Assembly (NCBI RefSeq): GCF_030272615.1 | Contig: NC_081410.1 | Coordinates: 256,355,533 to 256,419,532 of the forward strand | Direction: 5' to 3' | DNA: 64,000 nt | DNA from: Cryptomeria japonica | Lineage: Eukaryota > Streptophyta > Pinopsida > Cupressales > Cupressaceae | Part shown: piece by piece, positions 11,593 to 23,698 of the stretch | Numbering within the stretch: position 1 is the first letter of the stretch | Layout of the letters: each line of letters opens with the position of its first letter | The notes under the pieces: generated by a model | Seen by the model: only the letters and a program-made list of their open reading frames with translations | Told to the model about the DNA's origin: nothing | The model's database searches: none | Position numbers and translations under genes: made by a program

Positions 11593-13853
11593 ATTTCCCC
11601 CTTCTTTCTATGTGTAGGAAACATGTGCAAAGTTATGATTTTGAGGATCCACATTATTCATAGAGATGAACAGGTTCCCCATTGGATGATAAAAAGTGTG
11701 GAGGACCAAATCAAAGGGCATTCTAGTCTCAAAAAATCAAGAGCTCCTTCTGGGAATAGATCCAAACACTCTTATATTGCTCAGATCCAGGTTCATGGCT
11801 TGATCCAACAACTATAACTCACTGTTTACATACAATTACTTCAATTTCAACACATTTAGCCTAATTTCAATATTTTCACAATTCAACTTAAAAGAGGGTA
11901 TCAATTTCCAATCTAGTCAATTCAATAGAATTTATTATCCCTAGAGGTTAGATCTCTTGGGTTCACCCCTCTTTAATGTAGTGGTACCTAAGAAAAATAT
12001 TAGTGGTCTTCTCCTATCATTGGGTGAAACCCTAATATTTTTCACTAATACACCCAAATCCTTATCTTTTGAGTCCCCAAAGTAGCATCAACAAGTTCTA
12101 ATATTTAAGTCCTTTTTGATAGGTTGACAAGTAAATATTAGAGGTTCCAAATTTTGTCTAACCTTTTAATCCCTAATAGGATCATGTCATAGGTTCTTAA
12201 GTTCATGGGACATTAAAAATTTTTAGAACTCAATTATTAGGGTAGATTTAAATGATCATCATCAAACTAAAATATTCCTTATCTCTTCAAAATGTCAGAA
12301 AGGTTTAAGAGTTAGACAAATTGACAAGGTTTTAATGTTTACTCTACATTTTTTTACTATATTTAGAGAGACATAATTAATAGGTCTCAAGTCTACTAAA
12401 ACAAAAATTGGTACCTCATTAATTTTACTTGATAATTCAAGGTGTGATATTTAAACTTCTCTATTAGGGTTATTGATTGAAACATAAAAAAATTTACTAG
12501 GGTCATAATTCATTTAAGGATTTGAATAATTTTAGGAGAAACTATTCTTACCACCCTAGTTCTAACAACCATCATTTGGTCTATCAAGTTGAATTATAAT
12601 GGTGTCTTCTCTAGTAGAAATTATTTTTATAAGAACTTGATAGGGAAATCCATTCTTTGTAAGGAAACTTGCAGCCAATTTTATGACAATTTCCACATAA
12701 CCCAATTTATATTTTAATCAAATAAACACATAGAATCCACATGAAAATAATAGACAACATACCCATGAAAATGTGACACAAGATATACCCTAGGAAAACC
12801 CTCATCAGGGAAAAACCCAGCCTCCAAAATCATCATCCACCATGTATTATAAACAATGCGTCCATTACAATAAAACTATGGAAAGCCTTTGAAAACCCAA
12901 CCATAACCAAGCACTCCATATGACCAAGCATGAATCCACACATACCATGCCATGGTTCCTCCACAAATGCTAACCTGGCTAACCCAAACAATTACCCTTG
13001 TGGTGCTTTTATAGAGATAAGCAACCACAAAACCACCAAATGGTATTACATAAAAACCATGTGACAATAAAATATAATATTTTTCCTACCTACCCTTGAC
13101 CCACATTTAATATTGGGTACTTCATCACAATTATATTCATCAATATTAAATAAATACAATATAATAATACCAATGTGTCAATACAACTCATCAAGTTGTT
13201 GCAAGAATATTCCAAGGGAATCTCTACATGTTGCATGCCCATCTAGGAGCAACAATACAATATGATATTACAATATAATTCCATGTCCACCTCACACAAT
13301 AATAAAATAATACAACAATGAAACGTTATTATGCAAGGTGTACACCACCATTTTCCTTTGTTTTGTCATTTCTCCTTAGTTCCGTGGGACCCATTAGGTT
13401 GGTTGCACTATATAAGATGTGTAGAAACTAAAAAATAGAAAAAAATAGTCACACACTACTTTCAAGACTTTTGCTCATTTTTATTGTGTGGATGTGAAAA
13501 CTGATCTAGAGGAGTGAAATTGAAAAATATGATGATTATCGAAAGAATCACCTCAATATCCTAAGTAGTTTGAAAGATATCAAAGTTTTTGTCCCAAACA
13601 ATTTCTCCAATGAAGCTTATAACCCAAAATTGAAAAAATTAGATACCTCAAAAATGTTCAAAACAAAATAAATAGATCTTTGATGTATTTGTTGTTGTAG
13701 ATCTCTTTGCGATCTTTCTAACAATATATTATAATAGAAAATTACACACTCGAGTGAAAATTTATGGCTCCCGAAAGTTGTGCCACCAAAACTCAAGTTT
13801 ATATGAAATTCCACTTGGGCGAGAAAAATGAACTAATGGACCACTAGGTGCCA
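11593..13853. other. Gene-free stretch, possible LTR relics
   Basis: No coding region supported. Around 12795-12820 the string GGAAAACCCTCATCAGGG followed by AAAAACCC resembles, on the - strand, the conserved core of the Copia LTRs of this window, so a decayed antisense Copia LTR may lie at roughly 12600-13300. Ends and partner were not found. Confidence 0.4.
13849..13853. repeat. Target-site duplication (left) of the Gypsy element
   Basis: TGCCA directly before the 5' LTR; the identical TGCCA follows the 3' LTR at 28707-28711. Confidence 0.9.
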
Positions 13854-14596
13854 TGATGCAAGAGCATCCCTGGTTCTTGGCAATCTTGCATCAACCAAAA
13901 ATATTTATTTTCTATTTTGCAGTTTCGGCATTTCTTTCTACATTTTCTTGCATTGGCTCATCGGATCTTGTGGAGCTGGTTTTGCTTGAGGACATGATCA
14001 TATTCCTTATTCCTAAACAATAGAGTATTTGGATCATTTCTGGATTTCGAGACAATTTTCTAGCACCGGAATTGCTTGGACCTATTTGCATTGGTGAATC
14101 TACTGGATCCTTTTCATAGCTTGCAGAGCGTAGTTCGTTGATTCCGATGTTCCTTGGCATGTGGTCAACCTTCCCTTTGATCCGCACTTTAGCCTTTGGA
14201 TTTTTCAGAGGAATCTCTTTGGCAGAGGCCAACCTGTTGGTTTTACACATTTGATCTTGTTCTTTGGCATTTGATCCCTTTTGGCCGACTAGATCCCCTT
14301 GGATCATATAAATCATTGTAATTGAGCATTATAAATCAGGGAGATAGAACATAGAGATATATCCTAAGATTTAGAGGTATGAAGTTAACCAATTCTGTAA
14401 TTGAGTATGTATGTAGCAGGTGAGGGAGCCGAATATTGTAATCTAGATGTTATAGGTTATCTGTAATCAGTTTTGATGATCTAATTCATTCAGTTTGGCA
14501 TTGCCTCCATCATATCCTCTTATTTCCATTGCGTTTACTCTTGCTGCCCAATCTAGATTGATCTCTTTTAGGTCCCTCCTAACCGATGACCGCACC
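13854..14596 (+). repeat. 5' LTR of the Gypsy chromovirus
   Basis: Starts TGATGCAAGAGC and ends GACCGCACCA, followed two bases later by the primer site. It aligns along its length with 27944-28706. The start is intact TG here but TA in the 3' copy. Confidence 0.93.
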
Positions 14597-14598
14597 AA

Positions 14599-14610
14599 GT
14601 GGTATCAGAG
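14599..14610 (+). other. Primer-binding site (tRNA-Met type)
   Basis: TGGTATCAGAGC, complementary to the 3' end of initiator tRNA-Met, two bases after the 5' LTR. It primes minus-strand DNA synthesis. Confidence 0.93.
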
Positions 14611-15498
14611 CCAAGTTTCATTCCAGAGATTGTGTTGTCCTGAGAATCTTGTTGTGGGGTGGCGGATTATGGATCCGACCTATAGCTGCAGAGGACTGGC
14701 GTGAAGATGGCATGAATAGGAAATAGGAATGGTGGAGCACGTGGGAATGCACACACTATTGTGATAGAAATATTGAGAAAAAATGCAGTCCAGTTGGAAG
14801 CCGTTGAGACAACCTAGAGAAGAGGTCAACCTATTGAAGATGTGAGTGAAAATGATGAAGAAGCACTGACAAAACAAGTAGAAAATCCACCGGCGATTGA
14901 TCCAGATGAAGAGAGGTTCTTGATGGTTTTAAGTAGGATGGACACTAAACCACATTTTACCCTACTAGAGTATGATGGAAAGATGGAGAAGTATTTTGAT
15001 TTTGAGAACACCGTAGAAGAAAGGAAGGTGAAATATGTCTGCATCTCTTTGGTGGGAACATTTATATATTGATAGATGGAAGAGAGATAAAGAGAAGATC
15101 AAATCATGAGAGCTGATGGCTGCTAAGTTAAAATTGAAGCTTATGCCAGCTAATTATCAAGTAAATCTATTCTGGAAGTTGCAGAACTTGAAGCAAAAGG
15201 AATCTAGTGTGAAGGAGTATACCAAAGCATTCTACAAGTTGAATATCAGATCTGGACATGTCGATGATGAAATTGAACAAGTTGGCAAGATATTTGAATG
15301 GATTGCATATGTCTATACAAGATGAACTTAGTTTGATCAAGTTGCAGAGTGTTGAAGAAGCTTACCAATATGCCCTAAAAGCAGAAGAGAAGTTGAATAA
15401 AAGACATGAGCAGAGATCGAGAGGTAGAGGTGGAAGGTTTTTTGGAGGAATATTTCAAGGTGGTAGAGGATATACCAGAGGAAGAGGAACCTATGCAG

Positions 15499-15503
15499 AT
15501 TAG
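15499..15503. repeat. Target-site duplication (left) of the solo LTR
   Basis: ATTAG; the second copy is at 16756-16760. Confidence 0.9.
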
Positions 15504-16755
15504 TGTAAAGCAGAAAAATCGAACCCTAGTCATTCTCCTCTCCCCAACTCCAAGGAGAGAGAAGGGAGAGTCACTAGGGTTGATGGTTTTCACTTAGGGG
15601 AAAATTTACATTCAAAAGAGGGGTTGAAACCCACAAGATCCCATCCCACGCAATGCAAGATTGGATTCTATATGAGTTTCAAGGGTTAAGACATCAAGGA
15701 TACCCTCTTTTGTAAAGAATGTAGATAGAAAAATTGAACTAGGAATGCATGTAAAGTAGGAAAGATTCGCTTATAAACAGAGATAGGGATATGGGATGAA
15801 GCTGCGGACCTGGAATTAGCAATAAAATGTTGAGACGGTGCTGTTCTGCAAATTTGAGCGAAAGTTGACGGGACGATGGCGCCCGACGTGCACACGGTCC
15901 TCCGAAAAATCCGCGAAACGAAGGGGGATCTATTCGTCTTTGCACAAGGATTCCAGATCTTCAATTATAGCCGCGTACCTGCAACCTACACACAGAAAAG
16001 AGAGGATGATTGGGGGGTTAGGGATGAGGGGTTTTCCTTTAGGTCAAACCCCAGTTTTGGAATTAACCAAGAAATGAGAATGTTGTAAATGTAAATGTTT
16101 GTAATGTAAACAAGTACTGATACCTTGTTGTAAGAATGTTTGTATTCTTACATGCGAAGGTGTAATGTATGTAGTATGTTGTATGTTGTATGTGATCTCC
16201 TCTTCAATGGTTGAATCCTTGTCTTGAATGCAACACTTAGCCTTGAATGGAGACTTAGAATGCTTAGATGCTTGAATGCTTGAATGCTTGAATGTCGCTT
16301 TCGCCTTTTTGCTTATATATGTTTTCCTTTTTCTGACCTCCTCAAATGGGAGAGGAAATGTAGTTTATATACTTGTCAATTAGGGCTGATAGACTGATTT
16401 TCCCGACCTTGGGCCGACCAGGAAACAATATTTTCCAATTTGCAAACTTAAAGACCCGAAGCCCCAAAAGAGACCGGGCCCAAAATAGGGCCAGGGACCA
16501 GGGCGCTAGGCGCCATGGTCCTGGGGGACCAGGGCGCTGGGCACCCTAGTCCTAAAGGACCAGGGCACTGGGCGCCATGGTCCCACCTCCTGGGACAGCA
16601 GGGTGCAAGGAGGGATCAGGCCAGGGTGCTGAAAAATGCAGTTTTTGATGTCATGAACAAGTTTCGGGGTCTCCATTCAGGTTCCGTGTTGCATCGCCAT
16701 CATGAAGACCCAAATGCAGTCGAAATTGCAAGTGTCACAATTTCAGGACGCTACA
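15504..16755. mobile_element. Solo LTR inserted in the Gypsy gag
   Basis: A 1,252-bp block with TG...CA ends (TGTAAAGC ... GCTACA) flanked by perfect ATTAG duplications, splitting an otherwise continuous gag frame. It has no internal domain, primer site or coding region, so it is a solo LTR left by recombination between two LTRs. It carries a GC-rich three-unit palindrome array (16495-16583), a run of the 8-bp word GCTTGAAT (about 16260-16290) and a TATATAT string near 16314. The orientation is not settled. Confidence 0.92.
16495..16583. repeat. Three 27-bp GC-rich palindromes at 31-bp period
   Basis: Units at 16495-16521, 16526-16552 and 16557-16583 each begin GGACCAGGGC. The first and third end GCGCCATGGTCC and the second ends CACCCTAGTCC, so each can fold back on itself (GGACCA with TGGTCC). 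The block is GC-rich within AT-rich sequence. Confidence 0.85.
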
Positions 16756-16760
16756 ATTAG
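16756..16760. repeat. Target-site duplication (right) of the solo LTR
   Basis: ATTAG, identical to 15499-15503. Confidence 0.9.
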
Positions 16761-17093
16761 AACAAGGACAAGGAAGTAAGAAAAGATGATAGTTCATATA
16801 AGAAGGATGAAAAAAATTTCTACTGGAGGAGAGAACCTGATGGCTGCCAGAACGAGGGTTTTGGAAAAGATGACAGAAGACAAGATAAGAGAGTGTTTAG
16901 AGGAACTTGCTATAAGTGTGGAGGAGAAGGACATCATGCTTTCGAATGTAATAAGATAGAGAAAACTAGGAGAACAAGACTGGTGGAAGAAATCCCCACC
17001 AAATCAGCTAACAAACTAGAAGATGGAGAACTTTTGATGATGAGGAGATATTTGTGTCATATCGGAGAAGATGAAGAGCCCTTGCAGAGGCAA

Positions 17094-17704
17094 AATTTGT
17101 TCAAGACTAGATGTAAGGTATCTGGTAAGTGTTGTAAATTAGTTAATGATAGTGGTAGTTTGGATAATCTTGTTTCAGAAGAGATGGTGAATAAATTGTG
17201 GTTGGAAATATTGAAACACCCTTTACTAATTGAGCAATGTTTGGTGAAATTAAAAATCGGAAATTATCATGATGAAGTTCTGTGTGATATTATGCCTATG
17301 GATATTTGTCACCTTTTGTTGGGTAGACCTTGGCAATTTGATAGACAGACAATACATGATGGGAGAAAGAACATATACACCATTGTATCAAATGGGATGA
17401 AGCAAAACTTGTTACCCTTGGAGGAGCCTTTGAAGAGTGAAGTTTGTACGAATTCCATAATCTGTTTGGTGGATGGAAGGAAATTCCTGGATGGGATGAG
17501 ACATGAGAATGTGTGCTTTTCCTTAGTTCCTAAGAAGACTAAGAATCTAGAGCATGATGAAGAACAAGAGGAGATAAATGAATTGCTGACAGAGTATGAA
17601 GACATCATTTCAGATAATGTGCCTGATGGATTACCACTTGTGAGAAGTATCAGTCACGGCATGGACTTGATTCTCAGAGATAGTTTGCCTAACAAAGTTG
17701 CACA
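17094..17704 (+). pseudogene. Gypsy aspartic protease region
   Basis: The open frame continuing from the zinc knuckle contains the active-site string NDSGSLDNLVS (Asp-Ser-Gly at 17147-17155) and the chromovirus hallmark MDICHLLLGRPWQFDR (about 17299-17346). The enzyme is a homodimeric aspartic protease that would cut the Gag-Pol polyprotein. The segment downstream (EQEEINELLTEYEDIISDN, about 17566-17622) is the usual linker to RT. The local frame is open from 16893 to the TAA at 17706, the best preserved piece of this element. Confidence 0.85.
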
Positions 17705-18380
17705 CTAAATGACATCGACAAAGAATGAAGTGTTGAACAAACAAGTGCAAGAATTGTTGAAGAAAGGTTTGATCAGAGAAAGTTTGAGTCCCTGTGCAGT
17801 ACTAGCAGTGTTAGCACCAAACAAGAATGAGAATGGAGGATGGGTACCGATTCCAAAACAATAAACAAGATCATAATAAAGTACCAATTTCCTTTACCTA
17901 GGATGGATGACATAATGGATTGCTTGAGTGGAGCCAAATACTACACAAAGATAGATTTGAAGAGTGGATATCATCATATCAGAATCAGAGAAGGAGATGA
18001 GTGGAAGACAACATTCAAGACAAATGAAGGATTGTATGAATGGTTGGTGATATCTTTTGGGTTGACTAATGCACCTAGTACTTTCATGAGGTTGATGAAT
18101 GAGGTATTGAAGAAATTCTTGGGTTTTTATTGTATATTTGGATGACATTATGATTTCAATAAGACAAAAGAGGAGCATTTGTTGCATGTAAGACAAGTTT
18201 TGTAGAGGTTAAGAGAAGAAAAGTTGCTGATAAATCTTAAGAAGTGTACTTTCATGAAGGAAGAGTTAGTCTATTTGGGCTTTGTGATATTTGTGGATGG
18301 ATTGAAGATGGACCCTGAGAAAGTAAAAGAAATTGTTTAATGGCCTACACCGGAGAGCATTGGATAGGTAAAATCGTTTC
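17705..18380 (+). pseudogene. Gypsy reverse transcriptase
   Basis: RT motifs appear in order: VQELLKKGLIRESLSPCA (about 17739-17800), [16 protein letters not shown] (17940-17985), [16 protein letters not shown] (about 18057-18104) and the catalytic YLDD (about 18130-18145, in another frame because of a frameshift just before). KCTFMKEELVYLGF follows near 18243-18284. Several stops, mostly TAG where family members have Gln, and at least three frameshifts prevent function. The enzyme would copy element RNA into cDNA. Confidence 0.88.
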
Positions 18381-19010
18381 ATGGATTGGTTAGTTTCTAT
18401 TGGAAGTTTATCAGAAATTTCAGTTCAGTTTGTAGTCCTATGACTGAGACAATGAGGGGAGATAGGAAAGAATTCAAGTGGACCACCAAAGCAAATAGAA
18501 GTTTTGAACTGTTGAAGCAGAAAGTGACCGAGCAACCTATGTTAGCTTTACTAGATTTCAATGAAGTATTTCAAGTGGACTGTGATGCAAGTGGGAATGC
18601 AATTGGAGTAGTATTAAGTCAAGAAGGGAGAGTAGTTGCTTATTTTAGTGAGAAGTTGAATGATGCAAGAAGGAGATATTCAGTGTATGATCAGGAATTT
18701 TATGCCATATTTCAAGCCTTGAAGAAGTGGAGACATTACCTGTTGCTTGAGGAATTTGTATTGTATACCGATCATCAAGCCTTATAGTATTTGAATAGTC
18801 AGAGTAAGTTGAATCAAAGACATATGAGATGGGTAGAATTTTTATAGAGTTACACATTTGTGTTGAAGAATAGGAGTGGGAAATCAAACAAAGTTGTTGA
18901 TGCATTAAGTAGAAGAAGGAATTTGCTGACACAGATGAGAGTGATAGTATTAGGACTTGAGGAGTTGAAGACCTAGTATGATGATGACCCAAATTTTGCA
19001 GAACCTTGGA
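18381..19010 (+). pseudogene. Gypsy RNase H
   Basis: Shows the RT-RNase H connection (FKWTTKANRSFELLKQKV, about 18475-18528), then the RNase H core VDCDASGNAIGVVLSQ (18575-18625), YSVYDQEFYAIFQALKKWRHYL (about 18675-18740) and YTDHQAL (about 18765-18786). The NKVVDALSRR string ends the domain near 18890-18920. It degrades the RNA strand of the hybrid. Three TAG stops (18786, 18846, 18975) each occupy a position where relatives carry Gln. Confidence 0.88.
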
Positions 19011-20065
19011 AAGCATGCAGAGAACCAGTTATGGTGGATAGAAGAAAATGGTTGGACTACTTCATTTAGGATGGGATGTTATTTAGAGGAGTTCAGTTGT
19101 GTATACCTAAGAGTTCTATGAGGGATAATCTGATAAAGGAGAAGCATAGTGGGGGATTAGTCAGACACTTTGGTGTTCATAAAATAGTAGCATTGGTAAG
19201 TGAACATTACTTTTGGCCTCAAATTCATAAGATGTTAGGAAATTTATGCAAAGTTGCAGAGTTTGTCAAGTTTCAAAAGGCAGTAGTCAAAATGTGGGAT
19301 TGTACAAACCTTTGACAGTACGGAAGAGACATTGGAAGGATATAAGCATGGATTTCATACTTGGATTGCCTAAAACACGGAGAGGGAATGATTCTATATT
19401 TGTGTTGGTGGATAGATTCTCAAAGATGGCTCACTTCATACCTTGTAAGAAGACATCAGATGCAATACATGTAGCTGACTTATTATTCAAGGAGGTAGTG
19501 AGATTGCGTGGATTACCTAAGAGCATAGTTTTAGACAGAGATACTAAGTTTGTTGGTTATTTTTGGAGAACATTATGGAAGAAGATGAAGACAGATTTGA
19601 AATTCATTTCTACTTTTCACCTACAAACTGATGGACAGACATAAGTAGTAAACCAAAGCTTGGGAAATTCATTGAGATGCTTATTTGGTGAAAATATCGA
19701 AAGTTGGGATTTGATTCTTGCACAAGAAAAGTTTGCTTACAATAATTTAGTGAACAGGAGTACCGAAAGAACACCTTTTGAGATTATTACCGGAGCACAC
19801 CCTAAAGGTATCAGAATTGAGAGATATCAGTAATGAAGATAAGAGGAGTGCAGAAGTAGAAGAGTTCACAAAACACATGGCATCCTTACATATTCAGGTT
19901 AAACAAAATTTGGAGGATATGAACAAGTATAGGGAAAAAGAAGATGTGGAAAGGAGACATAAGGAAATTGAAGTTGGTGATGAAGTGATGGTATATCTAA
20001 GAAAAGAAAGATTTCTAGTTGGAACCTATAATAAGTTGCAGATGGAGAAGTTTGGACCTTGTAAT
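19011..20065 (+). pseudogene. Gypsy integrase, split by the Copia insertion
   Basis: Contains the H2C2 zinc module (VRHFGVHK near 19160, CRVCQVSKG near 19252-19280 after a frameshift), the core with [14 protein letters not shown] and [14 protein letters not shown] (19345-19450), and the second Asp in VLDRDTKF (about 19530-19555). In DGQT-stop-VVN (about 19630-19655) the usual catalytic Glu position is a TAA. The C-terminal part (GDEVMVYLRKERFLVGTYNK, about 19978-20037) is cut at 20065 by the Copia element and resumes at 27581 in the same frame. Confidence 0.88.
20061..20065. repeat. Target-site duplication (left) of the nested Copia
   Basis: GTAAT; the identical copy lies at 27576-27580. Confidence 0.95.
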
Positions 20066-21623
20066 TGATAACTCAATGATGAACAATAAGTACCAAACCG
20101 GTACTGAGAGGGGGCAGGGTGAATCAGTACAGTCACAAAATATTTTCCCGAGCTGGTTTGACTGCAAACACTACAAATGTTTGACAGACAGTAACACCGG
20201 TCTGAAACAGAATGCAACCAGTAAGGCTAGGAATGACTGTGACAAGCGTTAACCGGTTAATCACTTAGTTTTCCACTCAACTTAATACTACACTTCCATT
20301 TCACCTTTATGCATGAATAGGTAACCTATCATCAGAAATATAATAGCAACTAGCTCAACATGTTTTACCTTCAGACACAAATCACTTAAATCATCACATG
20401 AAAAATACTACACATGACACATAGATTTTTCACATGGAAACCCAACTGGGAAAAACCATGGTGGGGATGAATACCCACAAGCTGCTTTTGAACTCTTTAG
20501 AAGTCCGCTTTGTTAGGAGCCTAGTCTAGTTAAAGACTGTTACAACAGGTTCTGCTAGGAACCGATCCTATTAGAGATCACCCAGATAAGGGTTAAACCC
20601 TATTAGAGGTTACCTTGTTAGAGGATTTCAAGAACTCAATTAGTTTGAGTCACCCTGTTAAAGGATTTACAATAATTTGATTAAGGCTACCCGGTTAAGG
20701 TATTTTCCAACTATTGAAGTGGATAGAGATCAACAGGTATTACAATGATCTGATAATAGCACTCAATGCCTAATGCAAATCCGCTTAAGTTCCTTCCTTC
20801 TGCACACACACAATGCATGAATCAATCCTCTTATCTCATCTGGTCTGGCAAGAGTCATGTATCTCTTCACTTAGATACACATACACCATTTGCCAAAAAC
20901 CTCAACATGAAACACAACATCGACCTTATAGGAAACAGATAGGTCGGTAGCATAAACCCTAAACCCTAAACATTTAGGTTAAATAATTCAGGCTGTTCAA
21001 TCCTGGCCATTGAACTCTTTGCATTTGAATACAAAAGTCTTGAACATATCTCAAGACATTCTCCATCGTTCATTCTTCACTGTTTTTATGGCGGCTTGTA
21101 ACCCATCACATGTTCTCCACTGTATACAGGGACTTCGCACATTCCTGAGATAGATAGGATCAATCTCCTTCATGCAAGATCCTTCACATGCTCAAGCTGA
21201 CATGACAACATGATCAGATCTTCATTACAATGCTAACTCATCACACAATGTCATCGATTGAGTCACACAGGCTTAGAACACTTCAACCTGAAAACCTTTA
21301 AGCTAGGACTACCAACCAATAGTCATAACATGTTAAGTCTTCATAGAGAACATTCCATATGCCGGTTCACATTTCATCATACCGGTTCTCTTGGACAACC
21401 ATACCACTTCACCTATTGCTCAATATACCAGTTTATACCACTATACCGGTTCACTTCACCAACTGTTTAGCTTCAATATACCTGTTCACTGCTTTGCACA
21501 TATACCAGTTCACCACATTTTACCAGTTCACATTTCAGCATATTGTCGGTTCACTCTCCAACATATTGACATCAATGACAATATAATATCATCATGTCAA
21601 CATACTCAACACAAATGCCAACA
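20066..21623 (-). repeat. 3' LTR of the nested Copia
   Basis: 1,558 bp from TGATAACTCAATG to GCCAACA on the + strand. It contains a double plant telomere-like repeat (20953-20971), the conserved Copia LTR core read on the - strand (about 20431-20466) and a series of GTTA(G/A)AGG modules (about 20505-20705). Confidence 0.95.
20953..20971. repeat. Telomere-like CCCTAAA repeat in the LTR
   Basis: TAAACCCTAAACCCTAAAC, two to three copies of the plant telomere unit, also a telo-box. The same string is at 26905-26923 in the other LTR, so it belongs to the element. Confidence 0.85.
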
Positions 21624-21633
21624 CTCCCCCTTT
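21624..21633 (-). other. Polypurine tract of the nested Copia
   Basis: On the - strand AAAGGGGGAG directly precedes the 3' LTR; it would prime plus-strand synthesis. Confidence 0.8.
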
Positions 21634-21825
21634 GGCATTGATGGCAATATACAAAGATCTGTCTTTCTACATCACATCTTCTCCCCCTTTAACAATTATG
21701 CCAAAGTGGAGGCACAAGCTTTCCTGTTCCACTATGCTGCTCCCCCTGAGGAGTAGCATCCTTGAACACATCAATTTGAAAAAATTTGGACACTGCAATA
21801 CCCGACTGATGTGGAGTACATACTT

Positions 21826-23698
21826 TCAGTTCACCTCTTGAAGGGGAAGCACCCCTAATTCACCTCTTAAATAGGTAAATGAAGCCTTTGGTAGAGGCTT
21901 GGTGAATATATCTGCTAACTTCTCCTTACTGGAAAAATGTTCCTTCTCCTTACTGGAAACATGTTCCAGTACAACCTCCTTGTTCTAAACCTTTTCCCTC
22001 AAGAAATGATACTTGAGCTCAAAGTGCTTGGTTCTAGCATGCAAAACTGGATTCTTGGAAATGTTAATTGCACTTGTATTGTCACAAAATATGCTTACCG
22101 GTTTAGATACAGGAACTTTGAAGCCATTCAATACATGCTTCATCCAAATAGTCTGGGTGCAATTCATAAAAGCTGCAACATACTCTGCTTCTACTATAGA
22201 CTGAGAGATACAACTCTACTTTTTACTCATCCATGAGACTAGTCTACCACCAAGGAAGAATGTACCACCGGTTGTGCTCTTCTGATCATCTACATTACCA
22301 ACCCAATCAGCATCTGTGAACACTTTGAGGTTGAAATCATTATTGTATGGATACCATAACCCATAGTCAATAGTTCCCTTTAGATATCTAAGAATCTGCT
22401 TGACTGCTACCAAGTGGGATTCTCTAGGGCTTTGCTAAAACCGAGCGATAATATCCACTGCATGTGCAATGTCCAGTCTTCTATGCACTACATAATGCAA
22501 CTTACCAACCATTGATTGGTAATCCTTCTTATTTACCACCATTGAGTCATCTTCTTTTGATAGCTTACAACCGATCACCATTGGTGTACCAACCGGTTTA
22601 CTATCTTCCATGCCAAAGGTCTTCAACACCTCTTTGACATACTTGGACTGAGTAATAAAGATTCCATCTTTCATTTGTTGAATCTGTAGTCCAATGAAGA
22701 ACTTAATCTCCCCTATGAGTGACATTTCAAACTCCTTTTTCATCTCATCAGCAAATTCATGACTCAGCTTGTCATCACCTCCAAAGACGATGTCATCAAC
22801 AAATACTTCACAGATCAGAATATGATCTCCTTCTAATTTCAAGTAGATATTGCTATCTTGACTTGTTCTTTCAAATCCAATCTTCACAAGATGGGAGTGC
22901 AAGCGTTCATACCATGCTCTAGGTGCCTGGTTCAATCCATACAAGGCTTTATGTAGCCTACACACCATGTCACTATCTTCTGATAGGGAAAACCCATTTG
23001 GTTGCTCTATATATGCTTCCTCTTCAAGTATTCCATTTAGGAATGCAGATTTTACATCCATTTGGTATACCTTGAATCCTTTAAAAGCTACATATGCAAG
23101 AAGCATACAAACTCCTTTCAATCTAGCTACTGGGGCAAAGGTTTCTCCATAGTCTTCTCCTTCTTCTTGAACATATCCTTTACATACTAGTCTGGCTTTG
23201 TTCCTTACCACTGTGCCATCCTCATTTAGCTTGTTTCTAGAAACCCATTTGGTTCCAATGACATTTTTATGCTCCGGTCTGGGTACCAAAGACCATGTAC
23301 CATTCTTCTCTATCTGGTCAAATTCCTCCTCCATTGCCTTGATCCACTCTTCATCTTTGTGTGCCTCTTTGAATGATTTAGGCTCAAATTCAGAGATCAT
23401 ACAAGAAATCTCTCTGACCTTTCTTCTTGTAAGGATTCCTGCATCCTTATCTCCTATGATCTGCTTTGGATCATGATTTAGTTTGACATATCGAGGAATG
23501 ATCATGATTTTCTTCTTCATCCTCATCTTCATTATCATCAACATCTACTGGTGTAGGAACACTGTTACTGATACTTGGCTGATTAGCAAACGGTTCCCAA
23601 AAGGTTACTACTGGTTCATCTCTTACTTGCTTACTGTCAGTTTCCTCAGGTTTTTGAGGATTTTCATCAACTCTAACATTGATGCTTTGAACAATTCT
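21826..23698 (-). pseudogene. Copia reverse transcriptase and RNase H
   Basis: RT part (about 23440-22560) shows [55 protein letters not shown] and the catalytic FVDD. RNase H follows with FTDADWVGNVDDQKSTTGG (about 22320-22260), FCDNTSAINISKNPV and ARTKHFELKYHF. The protein ends at a natural TGA (21826-21828). An acidic linker separates it from integrase near 23500-23690. Stops are TAG after ARF (near 22438), SWMSKK (near 22215) and LREKV (near 21985), all likely old Gln codons. A frameshift lies between about 23550 and 23700. The pair copies element RNA to DNA and removes the RNA strand. Confidence 0.93.

Larger units (their letters stand above)
14707..17093 (+). pseudogene. Gypsy gag, interrupted by a solo LTR
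   Basis: The frame starts at ATG 14707 and shows typical chromovirus Gag features. These are an acidic N-terminal part (EDVSENDEEALTKQ near 14830-14875), the ASLWWEHLY-type capsid core (about 15040-15065, reached after a frameshift), a KEYTKAFYKLN segment near 15213-15245, an Arg/Gly-rich tail and, beyond the inserted LTR, one zinc knuckle CYKCGGEGHHAFEC (16908-16949). Gag forms the virus-like particle that packages the RNA. In-frame stops include TGA at the third codon, one TGA at a probable Trp near 15107 and TAG at 15501. The solo LTR occupies 15504-16755, and joining its target copies restores the flanking frame. Confidence 0.85.

Noticed and set aside
15504-16755. Complete TRIM or LARD in the Gypsy gag
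   Set aside because: No internal primer site or repeated ends; the TG...CA block with target copies is best explained as a solo LTR.
20953-20971. Interstitial telomere from chromosome fusion
   Set aside because: Only two to three units, present identically in both LTRs of one element, so it is element sequence.
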